This document shows positions 28,677-37,057 of a stretch of DNA of 64,000 nucleotides, in pieces. The notes under the pieces were generated by a model that saw nothing but the letters and a program-made list of their open reading frames with translations, searched no databases and was not told the DNA's origin. The stretch spans positions 1 to 64,000 of the forward strand of contig NZ_BIMH01000005.1 in NCBI RefSeq assembly GCF_004000985.1, given 5' to 3'. The DNA comes from Paenibacillus validus NBRC 15382. Its GTDB lineage: Bacteria; Bacillota; Bacilli; Paenibacillales; NBRC-103111. The translations under genes and the position numbers were made by a program. The number at the start of each line of letters is the position of its first letter. Within the stretch, counting starts at the first letter, position 1.

Positions 28677-28982
28677 ATGTTGACATACGGCAGCACGGAT
28701 ATACAAGAATTACAATTCGTACACCTGTCCCATACGCTCGAACGCCGAAACGAGCAATGGTTCGATATTTACGTCAGCTTCGACCTTATCGATCCGTCGC
28801 TCCTCCCGGAAGGAATCGAAGAGCTGGGCGCTCTGCTCGTTTGCACAGCGGACGGTTTGCTTGTCGAGATCGCGCCGCAGGATGAGGGCAGGGATTGCGA
28901 ATACCAGTTTACGGAGTCGGAGAAGGAGCAGCTCCGCCGGTATTTTCAAGCGCAAGTGCTCCCGGAGTTGAATAAGGGTTAA
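28677..28982 (+). CDS. Hypothetical protein
   Basis: 101 residues, acidic and soluble, with no recognised domain. It has a strand-rich first half (WFDIYVSFDLIDPSLL), a central GALLVCTADGLLVEIAP, and a helical end (ESEKEQLRRYFQAQVLPEL). GAAGGGGAA lies 6 bases before ATG 28677, only 13 bases after the TIGR01777 gene, and a terminator follows, so the two form an operon. Confidence 0.65.
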   Translation: MLTYGSTDIQELQFVHLSHTLERRNEQWFDIYVSFDLIDPSLLPEGIEELGALLVCTADGLLVEIAPQDEGRDCEYQFTESEKEQLRRYFQAQVLPELNKG

Positions 28983-28986
28983 ACCA

Positions 28987-29022
28987 AGAGCCCCGAAACG
29001 GATTATTCCGATCGGGGCTTTT
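28987..29022. terminator. Bidirectional terminator
   Basis: AGCCCCGA at 28989-28996 pairs with TCGGGGCT at 29012-29019, followed by T and preceded by A. It lies between convergent genes. Confidence 0.75.
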
Positions 29023-29037
29023 GGCTGCGATTCCGCT

Positions 29038-31191
29038 TTACTTTTTCTTCTCCATCGCAGCGCGAAGGGCTTCCTCCAGGCTGGAGCCTAGCGAGACCTT
29101 ATCGCTGTACTGTTCGGCCAGCTTCGATTGCTGCCGCTTCCCTGCTCGGCCGCCGGGGGCATCCCCCAGCATTTCGACGACATTGCAAGGCCGGCACTGC
29201 GCGTACTTCCCCGCTTTGCCGGTATGAATTTCCATCTTTTTGCGGCATTGCGGACACCGTTTATTCGATAACGGCGCTTCCGCGGCACGCTTGTAGCCGC
29301 ATTCGCGGTCGATGCAGACGAGCCTTTTGCCGTGTTTGCCTTTGATTTCCTGCAACGACTTTCCGCATTCCGGGCAGCGCGAGTTGGTGAGGTTATGCGG
29401 CTTGTACTCGGCCTCGCTCGCTTTGACATCCCGTACGATCGATTCGGTTTGCTTCCGGATGCGGTTCATGAACGACTGCGCATCCCCTTGACCGGTCGAA
29501 ATGCGCTGCAGCTCCTGCTCCCAGGCGGCCGTCAATTCCGGCGAACGCAGCTCCGGCACCACGAGCTCCATGAGCTGAGCGCCTTTGCCCGTCGGCTGCA
29601 GCGTATTCATCCGCCGTTCGATCGTATCGGTCGACAACAGCTTCTCGATAATATCGGCTCGCGTGGCCGGCGTCCCGAGCCCATGCTTTTCCATGATGGA
29701 AAGCAGTCCTGCTTCCGTATACCGGGAAGGCGGTTTGGTCATTTGCTTATGCAAGGACAGGCGGACGTTGTTCAGCGCTATCCCTTTTTGCAGCGCAGGC
29801 AGCGTCTGGACCGCGTTCGAGCCGTCGGCGGCATCCCGGTCGTCGCTTTCCTCGTCATCCGCCAAGTGGGACCAGGCCGCCTCCTCGTACATGCTGCGCC
29901 ATCCTTTGTCGCGGACGACGCGCCCCTTCGCATGAAAAGCTTCGCCGCCAAGCTCGATGACGACAGCCGTTTCATCGTAGCGGTAAGCCGGGTAGAACAG
30001 CGAGATGAACCGCTTGACGATCAGGTCGTACAATTTTCGCTCATCGGCGCTTAAGTTGTTCAGCTGCGGGCGTTCATCGGTTGGGATGATCGCATGGTGA
30101 TCGGTCACCTTCGAATCGTCGGCGATCCGCTTGGTGACCGGTAAAGGCTTCGCCAGCAACGGCTTGACCAGGCCGAGGTAAGGTTGTACCTGAAGCGATT
30201 TCAGACGGCCCGGCAGCGTCGGTACGATGTCGGTGGAAAGGAAGCGGGAATCCGTTCGCGGGTAGGTGACAAGCTTGTGCTGCTCGTACAAACGTTGGAG
30301 CACGTTCGACGTCTGCTTCGCCGTGAAGCCATACCGTTTATTTGCGTCCCGCTGCAGCTCCGTCAAGTCGTAGGCAAGCGGATGAGGCTCCTGCTTCTCC
30401 GTCATTTTCAGCTGGCTCACCTGCGCCGCTTGGGTGCGGTTCAGCTTGGCGAGCAGCGCCTCGGCCGCGGCTTTGTCGAACAATCGGCCGTCAGGGTGGG
30501 CCGAGCTGCGCCATGTCGCTTGGAAGGAGCCGAAGTCGGCCCGCAGGAGCCAATAATCTTTGGCTTGGAACGATTTGATTTGCTTCTCGCGTTCCATCAT
30601 CATGGCGAGCGTCGGCGTCTGTACCCGGCCGGCGGCGAGCTGGGCGTTATGCTTGCAGGTAAGCGCACGCGTCAGATTTAAGCCGATCAGCCAATCCGCT
30701 TCCGCCCGACAGACGGCGGACCGGTACAGCGGATCGTAGGCCGTACCCGGCTTCAACGACGCGAAGCCGTCGCGAATCGCCTTGTCCGTCTGCGACGATA
30801 TCCAAAGCCGTTGGAACGGCTTGTTCCAGCGCACCAGCTCCATGATCCAGCGGGCGACGAGCTCGCCTTCACGGCCGGCATCGGTAGCTATAATAAGCTG
30901 GCCAAGATCGCTGCGTTTCGCAAGGCTGGCTATCGCCTTGAATTGAGGCGTCGTCTCACGGATCACTTTCAGTTTCATTTGCCTCGGGATGAGCGGCAAA
31001 TCCTCAAGCCGCCATTCCTTATAGCTCGGATCGTAATCCTCCGGCTCTGCTAGCGTCACTAAGTGACCGAGCGCCCAAGTGACAACGTAACCGGCGCCTT
31101 CGTAGTAATGCTTATGCTTTTGCCCGCAGCCCAGCACTCGCGCAATCTCCTTGGCGACGCTCGGCTTCTCGGCTAATACCAATGATTTCAT
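29038..31191 (-). CDS. topB: DNA topoisomerase III (TopB)
   Basis: 717 residues, a type IA topoisomerase that relaxes negative supercoils and decatenates DNA through a 5'-phosphotyrosine. TOPRIM features are LAEKPSVAKEIA at residue 6 and TDAGREGE near 103; the catalytic tyrosine is Tyr310 in LVTYPRTDSR. A glycine-rich GLGTPATRADII lies near 515. The C terminus has two Cys4 zinc ribbons (CPECG…C and CPQCRKK…CRPC). AAAGGAG lies 5 bases before ATG 31191. A second, different topoisomerase III gene lies at 59905. Confidence 0.93.
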   Translation of the reverse strand: MKSLVLAEKPSVAKEIARVLGCGQKHKHYYEGAGYVVTWALGHLVTLAEPEDYDPSYKEWRLEDLPLIPRQMKLKVIRETTPQFKAIASLAKRSDLGQLIIATDAGREGELVARWIMELVRWNKPFQRLWISSQTDKAIRDGFASLKPGTAYDPLYRSAVCRAEADWLIGLNLTRALTCKHNAQLAAGRVQTPTLAMMMEREKQIKSFQAKDYWLLRADFGSFQATWRSSAHPDGRLFDKAAAEALLAKLNRTQAAQVSQLKMTEKQEPHPLAYDLTELQRDANKRYGFTAKQTSNVLQRLYEQHKLVTYPRTDSRFLSTDIVPTLPGRLKSLQVQPYLGLVKPLLAKPLPVTKRIADDSKVTDHHAIIPTDERPQLNNLSADERKLYDLIVKRFISLFYPAYRYDETAVVIELGGEAFHAKGRVVRDKGWRSMYEEAAWSHLADDEESDDRDAADGSNAVQTLPALQKGIALNNVRLSLHKQMTKPPSRYTEAGLLSIMEKHGLGTPATRADIIEKLLSTDTIERRMNTLQPTGKGAQLMELVVPELRSPELTAAWEQELQRISTGQGDAQSFMNRIRKQTESIVRDVKASEAEYKPHNLTNSRCPECGKSLQEIKGKHGKRLVCIDRECGYKRAAEAPLSNKRCPQCRKKMEIHTGKAGKYAQCRPCNVVEMLGDAPGGRAGKRQQSKLAEQYSDKVSLGSSLEEALRAAMEKKK

Positions 31192-31289
31192 AAGGACTCC
31201 TTTCAACCGTAAAGAGGCAAGCGGCTGTTCTTGTTCCTCTCAGTTGTAACATATTTTCAGGAAGTCCGCTAACTTTCTTGAGATAAGAC

Positions 31290-31321
31290 TGACAGAACTT
31301 GTCATAGTTATCATGTATAAT
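31290..31321 (+). promoter_or_regulatory. Operator-like palindrome and -10 box of the WYL regulator gene
   Basis: TGACA-GAACT-TGTCA at 31290-31304 is a perfect inverted repeat with a 5-base spacer, 11 bases before TATAAT at 31316-31321. TGACA/TGTCA half-sites are common among DeoR/YafY-type regulators, so autoregulation is likely; this is inference. Confidence 0.5.
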
Positions 31322-31373
31322 GAAGAGAATCGTCGATGGGGACGAATCGCTCGATGTGAATGGAGGCGCCCGG

Positions 31374-32354
31374 GTGTCCAAATCCAAGAGACTGCTCGAG
31401 TTAATGATTGCCGTCAATAAAAAGCGGAAGTTTACGGTTCGCGAGTTGGCCGAAGAGTTTCAAGTTTCTTCGCGGACGATAATGCGGGATTTGCAGGTGT
31501 TGGACGATCTCGGCTTACCGTTGTATGCCGAATACGGTCCGCACGGCGGCTACCGGGTGTTGAACGAACGGCTGCTGCCGCCGATCATGTTCTCGGAGCA
31601 GGAGGCGGTGGCGATGTTCTTCGCCTACCAGTCGCTGCAGCATTACGGCGCGCTCCCGTTCAGCGAGGAAGCGGTGACGGCGCTTACTAAATTTTATTAT
31701 TACTTGCCCGACGACACGAAACAGAAGATTGATAAAATGAAGCGGCGGGTCATCTTCTGGACGCCGAAGCGTCAGGCCCCCGTACCTTATTTGCAGTTGT
31801 TGCTGGATGCCGCGCTGCAGCAGCGTCCGCTGCGCATCCATTACGATTCGCGCGATGGCGCGAAGGAACGGTCGATTCAACCGATCGGCGTTTATTCGCA
31901 CAACGGATATTGGTATTGTCCGGCTTACTGCTTTCTCAAAAGCAAGTACCTGCTGTTTCGCGCGGACCGCGTATTGTCGGCGGTGTGGGCGGGCGAGGAT
32001 CATCCTACGGTCGATCTGCAAGATTTCCCGATCAATCAATGGTTCATGCCGCCGGATGAGAGGAGAGAGGGGACGGCGTCCGGGAGCATGAGCAAGCTTA
32101 AGATAGAAGCGAAGCTTACGGTGAACGGGGTGCGGCGGTGCCGCTGGGAGTCGTGGTTTCAACAAGAGCTGCAGGTGGACGAGAACGGAGAAGGCAGGCT
32201 GCAGCTGCTCATCGAACCGAACGAAGCGGATTATTTTGCCCGGTATTTCCTCACTCTGGGAGCGGACGTCGTCGTTGAGCGGCCTGCCGAGTTCGTTCAT
32301 TTGATTCGGCAGGCGCTGTCCGAACTGATGCGTGTGTATAACGTAAAAGACTAA
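31374..32354 (+). CDS. YafY-type HTH/WYL-domain transcriptional regulator
   Basis: 326 residues. An N-terminal winged helix-turn-helix of the DeoR/HTH_11 type (KFTVRELAEEFQVSSRTIMR, then LDDLGLPLYAEYGPHGGY) is followed by a WYL domain (about 140-310) with RPLRIHYDSRDG, IQPIGVYSHNGYWYCPAYC and FRADRVLS. WYL domains bind ligands or nucleic acid and tune the DNA-binding part. The start is GTG 31374, seven bases after GGAGG; upstream ATG 31320 lies inside the -10 box. Its stop overlaps the convergent gene's stop by 4 bases. Confidence 0.87.
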   Translation: MSKSKRLLELMIAVNKKRKFTVRELAEEFQVSSRTIMRDLQVLDDLGLPLYAEYGPHGGYRVLNERLLPPIMFSEQEAVAMFFAYQSLQHYGALPFSEEAVTALTKFYYYLPDDTKQKIDKMKRRVIFWTPKRQAPVPYLQLLLDAALQQRPLRIHYDSRDGAKERSIQPIGVYSHNGYWYCPAYCFLKSKYLLFRADRVLSAVWAGEDHPTVDLQDFPINQWFMPPDERREGTASGSMSKLKIEAKLTVNGVRRCRWESWFQQELQVDENGEGRLQLLIEPNEADYFARYFLTLGADVVVERPAEFVHLIRQALSELMRVYNVKD

Positions 32355-32830
32355 CCGACGTTCAACACGGGAACGTAAATGTCGAAGGCGCTGTCCTCGG
32401 CATCGACCCCGGTGTAACGCTCGTCGTACCATTCGAATTCAGGTGCGGCTGCACGGGTATATTCGCCGTTCTCCCCGAGCCATGCATAAATGGCCGGGTA
32501 AGTTGCCGCAAGCCCTGCTACCGGTCCGCGATGGGTGAAGACGGCATACGTGTGCGGCTCCAGCTCCAACGTCTCGAGGCCGTCCGGAACGGCGTCTGGA
32601 AGCCGTGAGACAAGCGCCCCGGCCACATAATCTATCGTTCCCCTAGAGGGATCGGCACAGAGCGACAGCCCTAGCGTGACGGGGCCGTGGCCTTCAATTT
32701 CATGCCGTCTCGACGCGAAGACGCCCCATTGTTCGGCAATGGTCGGAATCGGAGCGCCTTCCGTCAGGCGGTGCGTCTGTTTAATACCGACAACGTACAG
32801 GGACGGTTTGCTTTGAATTTGAGGTATCAT
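32351..32830 (-). CDS. GyrI-like/effector-binding domain protein
   Basis: 159 residues, one GyrI-like (AraC effector-binding, SOUL-like) domain: a tandem beta-alpha-beta-beta fold for small hydrophobic ligands. Visible pattern: YVVGIKQTHRLTEG, the strand LETLELEPHTYAVFTHRGPVAGLAATYPAIYAWL near residue 95, and a closing FEWYDERYTG…DIYVPV. There is no DNA-binding part. AAGGAGAG precedes ATG 32830. It overlaps the end of the WYL regulator gene tail-to-tail, and its regulation by that protein is possible. Confidence 0.83.
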   Translation of the reverse strand: MIPQIQSKPSLYVVGIKQTHRLTEGAPIPTIAEQWGVFASRRHEIEGHGPVTLGLSLCADPSRGTIDYVAGALVSRLPDAVPDGLETLELEPHTYAVFTHRGPVAGLAATYPAIYAWLGENGEYTRAAAPEFEWYDERYTGVDAEDSAFDIYVPVLNVG

Positions 32831-32933
32831 AGAAATCTCTCCTTAACGGCAGGGGTGGTTGGATTATGTACAAACCAAGCATAACGTATAACTATGACAT
32901 TTTCGGTCATGGTTAGTTCGTTTTTTTTCATTT

Positions 32934-32963
32934 TTGGAGTTACGGTGCGCTGGATGATATAAT
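32934..32963 (+). promoter_or_regulatory. Candidate promoter of the methyltransferase operon
   Basis: TTGGAG at 32934-32939, an 18-base spacer and a perfect TATAAT at 32958-32963, 43 bases before the methyltransferase start. Confidence 0.5.
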
Positions 32964-33006
32964 ACTCGAACAAGGGGTTGTTTGGGAAGCGAGTGAAGCT
33001 GGGGGC

Positions 33007-33693
33007 ATGAATCCGAGGGAACAGTTTGGTCCGATCGATATTTATTTGTTCGATCAATTGTTGAAAGGCCGTATAGCTCCCGGGATGCGCATATTGGATG
33101 CCGGATGCGGGGACGGGCGCAATCTCGTCTATTTCCTGCGCGAAGGATATGACGTGTACGGGGTGGATTGTGCGGAGAAGGCGGTCCGAAGCTTGCGGCG
33201 AACGGCGTCGGAGCTGGCCCCGACGCTGAGTGAGGATCGGTTTCGGATCGAACCGATTGAGAAAATGAGCTTTGCCAACGATACGTTCGATGTGGTCATT
33301 GCATGTGCCGTCTTGCATTTTGCCGAGAATGACGCTCACTATGGACAAATGGTATCGGAACTGTGGCGGGTGCTGAAGCCGGGCGGACTGCTGTTCGCGC
33401 GGCTGGCGTCGAAGATCGGGATCGAGGGCCGGGTCGAGCCGCTCGGAAACAGGCGGTACAAGCTGCCCGATGGAAGCGAACGTTACTTGGTCGATTCGGA
33501 GACGCTGCACAGGTGGACGGAGAAAATGCATGGCGTATTCGTCGAACCGATCAAAACGGTGCAGGTCGAAGACCTGCGCTCCATGACGACCTGGTGCGTG
33601 AAGAAGCCGCATATCTTATTTTTCGATCCGATTGGGGAAACCGCATCGGAAGAACCTACTAATGAAGAGAGGGAGCATTCGCATGAAGCTTAG
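33007..33693 (+). CDS. Class I SAM-dependent methyltransferase
   Basis: 228 residues. Motif I ILDAGCGDGRNLVYF near residue 29 binds S-adenosylmethionine, and motif II is VYGVDC near 53. FDVVIACAVLHFAEN near 96 and LWRVLKPGGLLFARL near 118 match motifs IV-VI of UbiE/Methyltransf_11 enzymes. The substrate is unknown. ATG 33007 follows a GGGGG run. The gene overlaps the nitrilase gene by 11 bases, so the two are translated together. Confidence 0.88.
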   Translation: MNPREQFGPIDIYLFDQLLKGRIAPGMRILDAGCGDGRNLVYFLREGYDVYGVDCAEKAVRSLRRTASELAPTLSEDRFRIEPIEKMSFANDTFDVVIACAVLHFAENDAHYGQMVSELWRVLKPGGLLFARLASKIGIEGRVEPLGNRRYKLPDGSERYLVDSETLHRWTEKMHGVFVEPIKTVQVEDLRSMTTWCVKKPHILFFDPIGETASEEPTNEEREHSHEA

Positions 33694-34546
33694 AGTATCT
33701 GCCGTACAGTATCATCTACATACGATTGGAAGTTTTGAGGAGTTTGCCGCCCAGGTGGAGCATTATGTGAAAACGGCCGCCGAGTTCGATGCCGATTTCG
33801 TGTTGTTTCCTGAGCTGTTCACCACGCAGCTGCTGTCGATCGGACAACCGGACCGGAAGGAACAGGCGCTGCCGATTACAGCCCTGCCGGGTTTCACTGA
33901 GCGTTACGAGGCGCTATTCGCCGGGCTGGCCCGGAACACGGGTATGCATTTGATCGGCGGTACGCATATTATCGAGGAGAACGGCAAGCTGTACAACGCG
34001 GCTTATTTGTTCTACCCGGACGGCCGCATCGAGACGCAGCGGAAGCTGCACATCACGCCGACGGAAGTGAAGGAATGGACCATGGGCGCCGGAGACGGTC
34101 TGCAGGTATTTGACACGGATAAAGGGCGGATCGCGCTGCTCATTTGTTACGATATCGAGTTCCCGGAAATCGTGCGAATGGCGAAAGCCCGCGGGGCGGA
34201 TGTCATCTTCTGCCCTTCGTGCACGGACGACCGGCACGGCTTTCACCGGGTTCGATATACGTGTCACGCCCGCGCGATCGAGAACCAGGTGTACGTCGTG
34301 ACGACCGGCACCGTCGGCTCGCTGCCAACGGTTGATTTCATGCGCGGCAATTACGGGCAAGCTGCGATCATCACGCCGAACGATGTGCCGTTCCCGCCGG
34401 CTGGCATCATGACGGTCGGGGAGATCAACGACGATATGGTGATCACCGGAGATTTGGATCTGGACTTGCTGTATGAAGTGCGGGAAAAAGGTTCGGTCAC
34501 AACGTGGCGCGATAGGAGAACGGACTTGTACACCGATTGGAAATAG
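33683..34546 (+). CDS. Nitrilase-superfamily carbon-nitrogen hydrolase
   Basis: 287 residues. The Glu-Lys-Cys triad is visible: FPELF near residue 42 (Glu), QRKLHITPTE near 118 (Lys), and LLICYDIEFPE near 154 (Cys). Such enzymes cleave amides or nitriles in small molecules. The sequence resembles the hydrolase half of Bacillus YhcX, which is fused to a GNAT domain; here the GNAT half is the next gene. AGAGAGGGAG precedes ATG 33683, which lies inside the methyltransferase gene's last codons. Confidence 0.9.
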   Translation: MKLRVSAVQYHLHTIGSFEEFAAQVEHYVKTAAEFDADFVLFPELFTTQLLSIGQPDRKEQALPITALPGFTERYEALFAGLARNTGMHLIGGTHIIEENGKLYNAAYLFYPDGRIETQRKLHITPTEVKEWTMGAGDGLQVFDTDKGRIALLICYDIEFPEIVRMAKARGADVIFCPSCTDDRHGFHRVRYTCHARAIENQVYVVTTGTVGSLPTVDFMRGNYGQAAIITPNDVPFPPAGIMTVGEINDDMVITGDLDLDLLYEVREKGSVTTWRDRRTDLYTDWK

Positions 34547-34563
34547 GAAGGTGTGTGACTAGC

Positions 34564-35244
34564 GTGAGCTTAACCTTGTATCGTAAGGAAATGTACGTCT
34601 TCGACCAAGACCGTCCGGTGAAGGCCGTCATTCGCTCTTACACGGAAGCCGATTTCGACGGGCTGATTCGTATCCAGCAGGAAAGCTTCCCGCCGCCATT
34701 CCCGTCGGAGCTGTGGTGGAACCGCGAGCAGCTTGCCAATCATGTGCGGCTGTTTCCGCAAGGGGCGCTATGCGTCGAGATCGACGGTGAGCTGGCAGCC
34801 TCGATTACCGGACTTCTCGTCAACTATGAGCCGGGCGACCCGGATCATAGCTGGGAGGAAATCACCGACGGCGGGTATATTCGGAACCATCAGCCGGACG
34901 GCAACACGCTGTACATCGTCGATATTTGCGCGCGGCCGGCGTACCGCAAGCTGGGTTTAGGCAAATGGCTGATGATGTCCATGTACGAAACGGTCGTTAA
35001 TTTGAAGCTGGAACGGCTGCTCGGGGGCGGGCGTATTCCCGGTTACGGACGTGTCGCCGATCAGATGACGGCCGAAGCTTATGTGGAGCAGGTGATGGAA
35101 GGCAAGCTGAAGGACCCGGTCATGACGTTCCTGCTGCGCTGCGGCCGCACGCCGTTGAAGCTTGTTTCGAACTATTTGGAGGATGACGAGTCGCGCAACT
35201 ATGCGATGCTGATGGAATGGCGAAATCCGTTTCGCCGGAAGTAA
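34564..35244 (+). CDS. GNAT acetyltransferase (YhcX N-domain type)
   Basis: 226 residues, a GNAT fold: VIRSYTEADFDGLIRIQQESFPPPFP near the start, the acetyl-CoA motif DICARPAYRKLGLGKWLM near 120, and the YhcX-like ending GRIPGYG…AEAYVEQVMEG…DDESRNYAMLMEWRNP. It follows the nitrilase gene by 17 bases. I chose GTG 34564, 11 bases after AGGAAGG; GTG 34555 is also in frame. In YhcX the order is GNAT then nitrilase in a single chain, so here the two halves are separate and swapped. Substrate unknown. Confidence 0.87.
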   Translation: MSLTLYRKEMYVFDQDRPVKAVIRSYTEADFDGLIRIQQESFPPPFPSELWWNREQLANHVRLFPQGALCVEIDGELAASITGLLVNYEPGDPDHSWEEITDGGYIRNHQPDGNTLYIVDICARPAYRKLGLGKWLMMSMYETVVNLKLERLLGGGRIPGYGRVADQMTAEAYVEQVMEGKLKDPVMTFLLRCGRTPLKLVSNYLEDDESRNYAMLMEWRNPFRRK

Positions 35245-35336
35245 CGCCGCAGAGATGCTTAGATGCTTAAGGGAACGAGTAAGCTGCAAGAACAAGTGCT
35301 AGTGTACGTTCCGGCAAGGAAACAGGTTGCTGTGAG

Positions 35337-35365
35337 AAGAGCAGGTCGTCTTGACCTGCTCTTTT
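35337..35365 (+). terminator. Terminator of the methyltransferase-nitrilase-GNAT operon
   Basis: AAGAGCAGGTC at 35337-35347 pairs with GACCTGCTCTT at 35353-35363, ending in TTTT. The rest of the 359-base gap before the MFS gene holds the promoter at 35498; I see nothing else in it. Confidence 0.8.
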
Positions 35366-35497
35366 CAGTCTGCGCGTTCCGAGTGTACCTGTATTAGCGG
35401 AGCTCCGGTGCGCTATTGAGCCAAAGGAAGCAGGTTGGTCAAGCGTCCAAGCAGCGGAAAGTGAAAGATTTTCACACAAATTTCATATACATTTATT

Positions 35498-35526
35498 TTG
35501 ACGAAGTATAAAAAAAGAACGATAAT
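35498..35526 (+). promoter_or_regulatory. Near-consensus sigma-A promoter of the MFS gene
   Basis: TTGACG at 35498-35503, exactly 17 bases, then GATAAT at 35521-35526. Each box differs from consensus by one base. The transcript would begin near 35533, about 70 bases before the start codon. Confidence 0.7.
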
Positions 35527-35603
35527 GAGATTTATAACTCGAAAAAAGTTCATATCTTTACTTTATGAAGCGAGGAATCAAACAAACGAAATGAGGCGCT
35601 GTT

Positions 35604-36989
35604 ATGGATCATGCGTTGACCAAACAACAGGCCGGGGAAAAGCTGCTCCGTGTCTTGGTGTTCACCTTAATTATTTCTGTGATGAATGCATCGATGTTTA
35701 ATGTCGTGCTGCCGGAAATCAGCCGTCAGTTTCAGCTGTCGGCTTCGCAAGTCAGCTGGATTGTTACCAGTTATATGATCGTGTATGCGATCGGCTCCGT
35801 CACCTTCGGCAAGCTGGCCGATAAATACCGGTTGAAAGATTTGCTGACGTTCGGCCTTATCTTTTTTACGTTAGGCTCCATTGTGGGATTGGCGGCGACA
35901 CATTTTTGGATGATTATCGCAGGAAGGATCCTCCAAGCGACGGGAGCCTCCGTCATCCCTGCAACGGCGATGATCATTCCGGTACGTTACTTTGCGCCGG
36001 AGAAACGCGGACGCGCGCTGGGCACGACGGCGATCGGACTGTCGCTGGGAGCCGCACTCGGGCCGATCGTATCCGGCTTCGTGACAAGTTTGGCGAGCTG
36101 GCGGCTGCTGTTCGCCCTGTCGATTTTGTCGCTGCTGACGCTGCCGTTTTACCGCAAGTATCTGGATGACGAGCGCGGCCAAGTCGGCTCCATCGATTTC
36201 GTCGGCGGACTTCTGCTCGCGGGTACGGTTGCTGCGCTGCTGCTGGCGGTAACGCTGTCCGATTGGAGCCTGGCCGCGATCGGCGCCGTCTTGTTCGTCT
36301 TGTTCGTGGTCCGCATCCGCAGCGCTGCCGAGCCTTTCGTCGATCCAGCGCTGTTCGCGAACAAATCGTATACGTTCAGCCTGCTGATCGCTTTTCTGGC
36401 GACGGGCTTTATGTTCGGCATTGCTTATACGACGCCGCAGCTGTTGTCGAACGTGAACCACCTGAATCCCGCCGTCATCGGTTTCGCGATGTTTCCGGCG
36501 GCGATCGCCTCAGCCTTGATGGGCCGGCGGGGCGGGAAGCTGGCCGACGAGAAGGGCAATTCATTCCTGGTCTACACGGCGGCTCTGCTGCTTCTGATTT
36601 GTTTTCTCGCCTTATCTACGGTTGCGGGATTGTCGCCATACTGGATTACGTTGTTTCTCGTGTTCGGCAGCATAGGCCAAACGTTCATGCAAATCGCCAT
36701 GTCCAACACGGTATCTCGAACGTTATCGAAGGAGCAGGCAGGCGTCGGCATGGGGATGTTCTCCATGTTGAACTTTATATCGGGAGCGGCGACAACCGCT
36801 TTGATCGGCAAAACGCTGGATCTTGGCGCCCCGTCGATTCAGTTCAATCCGCTGTTCGGGACGCGGGACGGCTTGATTTACAGCAACATTTTCGTATGTC
36901 TCGCGGTGGTGCTCGGTTTAGTACTTGTCCTGTACGCAACGCTACTCGGCCAGCGGCGCAAAGATTTCAAGCCGGCCCGCCAGGGATAA
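35604..36989 (+). CDS. MFS drug/efflux transporter (DHA2-like, 14 helices)
   Basis: 461 residues with about 14 hydrophobic helices, a proton-coupled exporter. N-terminal motif MNASMFNVVLPEI near residue 27 and SWIVTSYMIVYAIG near 50 are typical of EmrB/TetL-type proteins, followed by motif A GKLADKYRLKDLL near 72 and motif C-like GLSLGAALGPIVSG near 145. The substrate is probably a drug or cation but cannot be set from sequence. ATG 35604 is preceded by GAGG. It is monocistronic behind a strong promoter. Confidence 0.87.
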   Translation: MDHALTKQQAGEKLLRVLVFTLIISVMNASMFNVVLPEISRQFQLSASQVSWIVTSYMIVYAIGSVTFGKLADKYRLKDLLTFGLIFFTLGSIVGLAATHFWMIIAGRILQATGASVIPATAMIIPVRYFAPEKRGRALGTTAIGLSLGAALGPIVSGFVTSLASWRLLFALSILSLLTLPFYRKYLDDERGQVGSIDFVGGLLLAGTVAALLLAVTLSDWSLAAIGAVLFVLFVVRIRSAAEPFVDPALFANKSYTFSLLIAFLATGFMFGIAYTTPQLLSNVNHLNPAVIGFAMFPAAIASALMGRRGGKLADEKGNSFLVYTAALLLLICFLALSTVAGLSPYWITLFLVFGSIGQTFMQIAMSNTVSRTLSKEQAGVGMGMFSMLNFISGAATTALIGKTLDLGAPSIQFNPLFGTRDGLIYSNIFVCLAVVLGLVLVLYATLLGQRRKDFKPARQG

Positions 36990-37057
36990 CGGTTTAAACT
37001 TCCTCCGAAACGGTAACAATGAACGATGGAACATTGGAACCTAAGGAGAAATGAAGA

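Noticed and set aside
35525-35701. Possible leader peptide before the MFS exporter
   Set aside because: Its ATG overlaps the -10 box, so it lies upstream of the transcript start; it also overlaps the MFS gene in another frame without a ribosome site.
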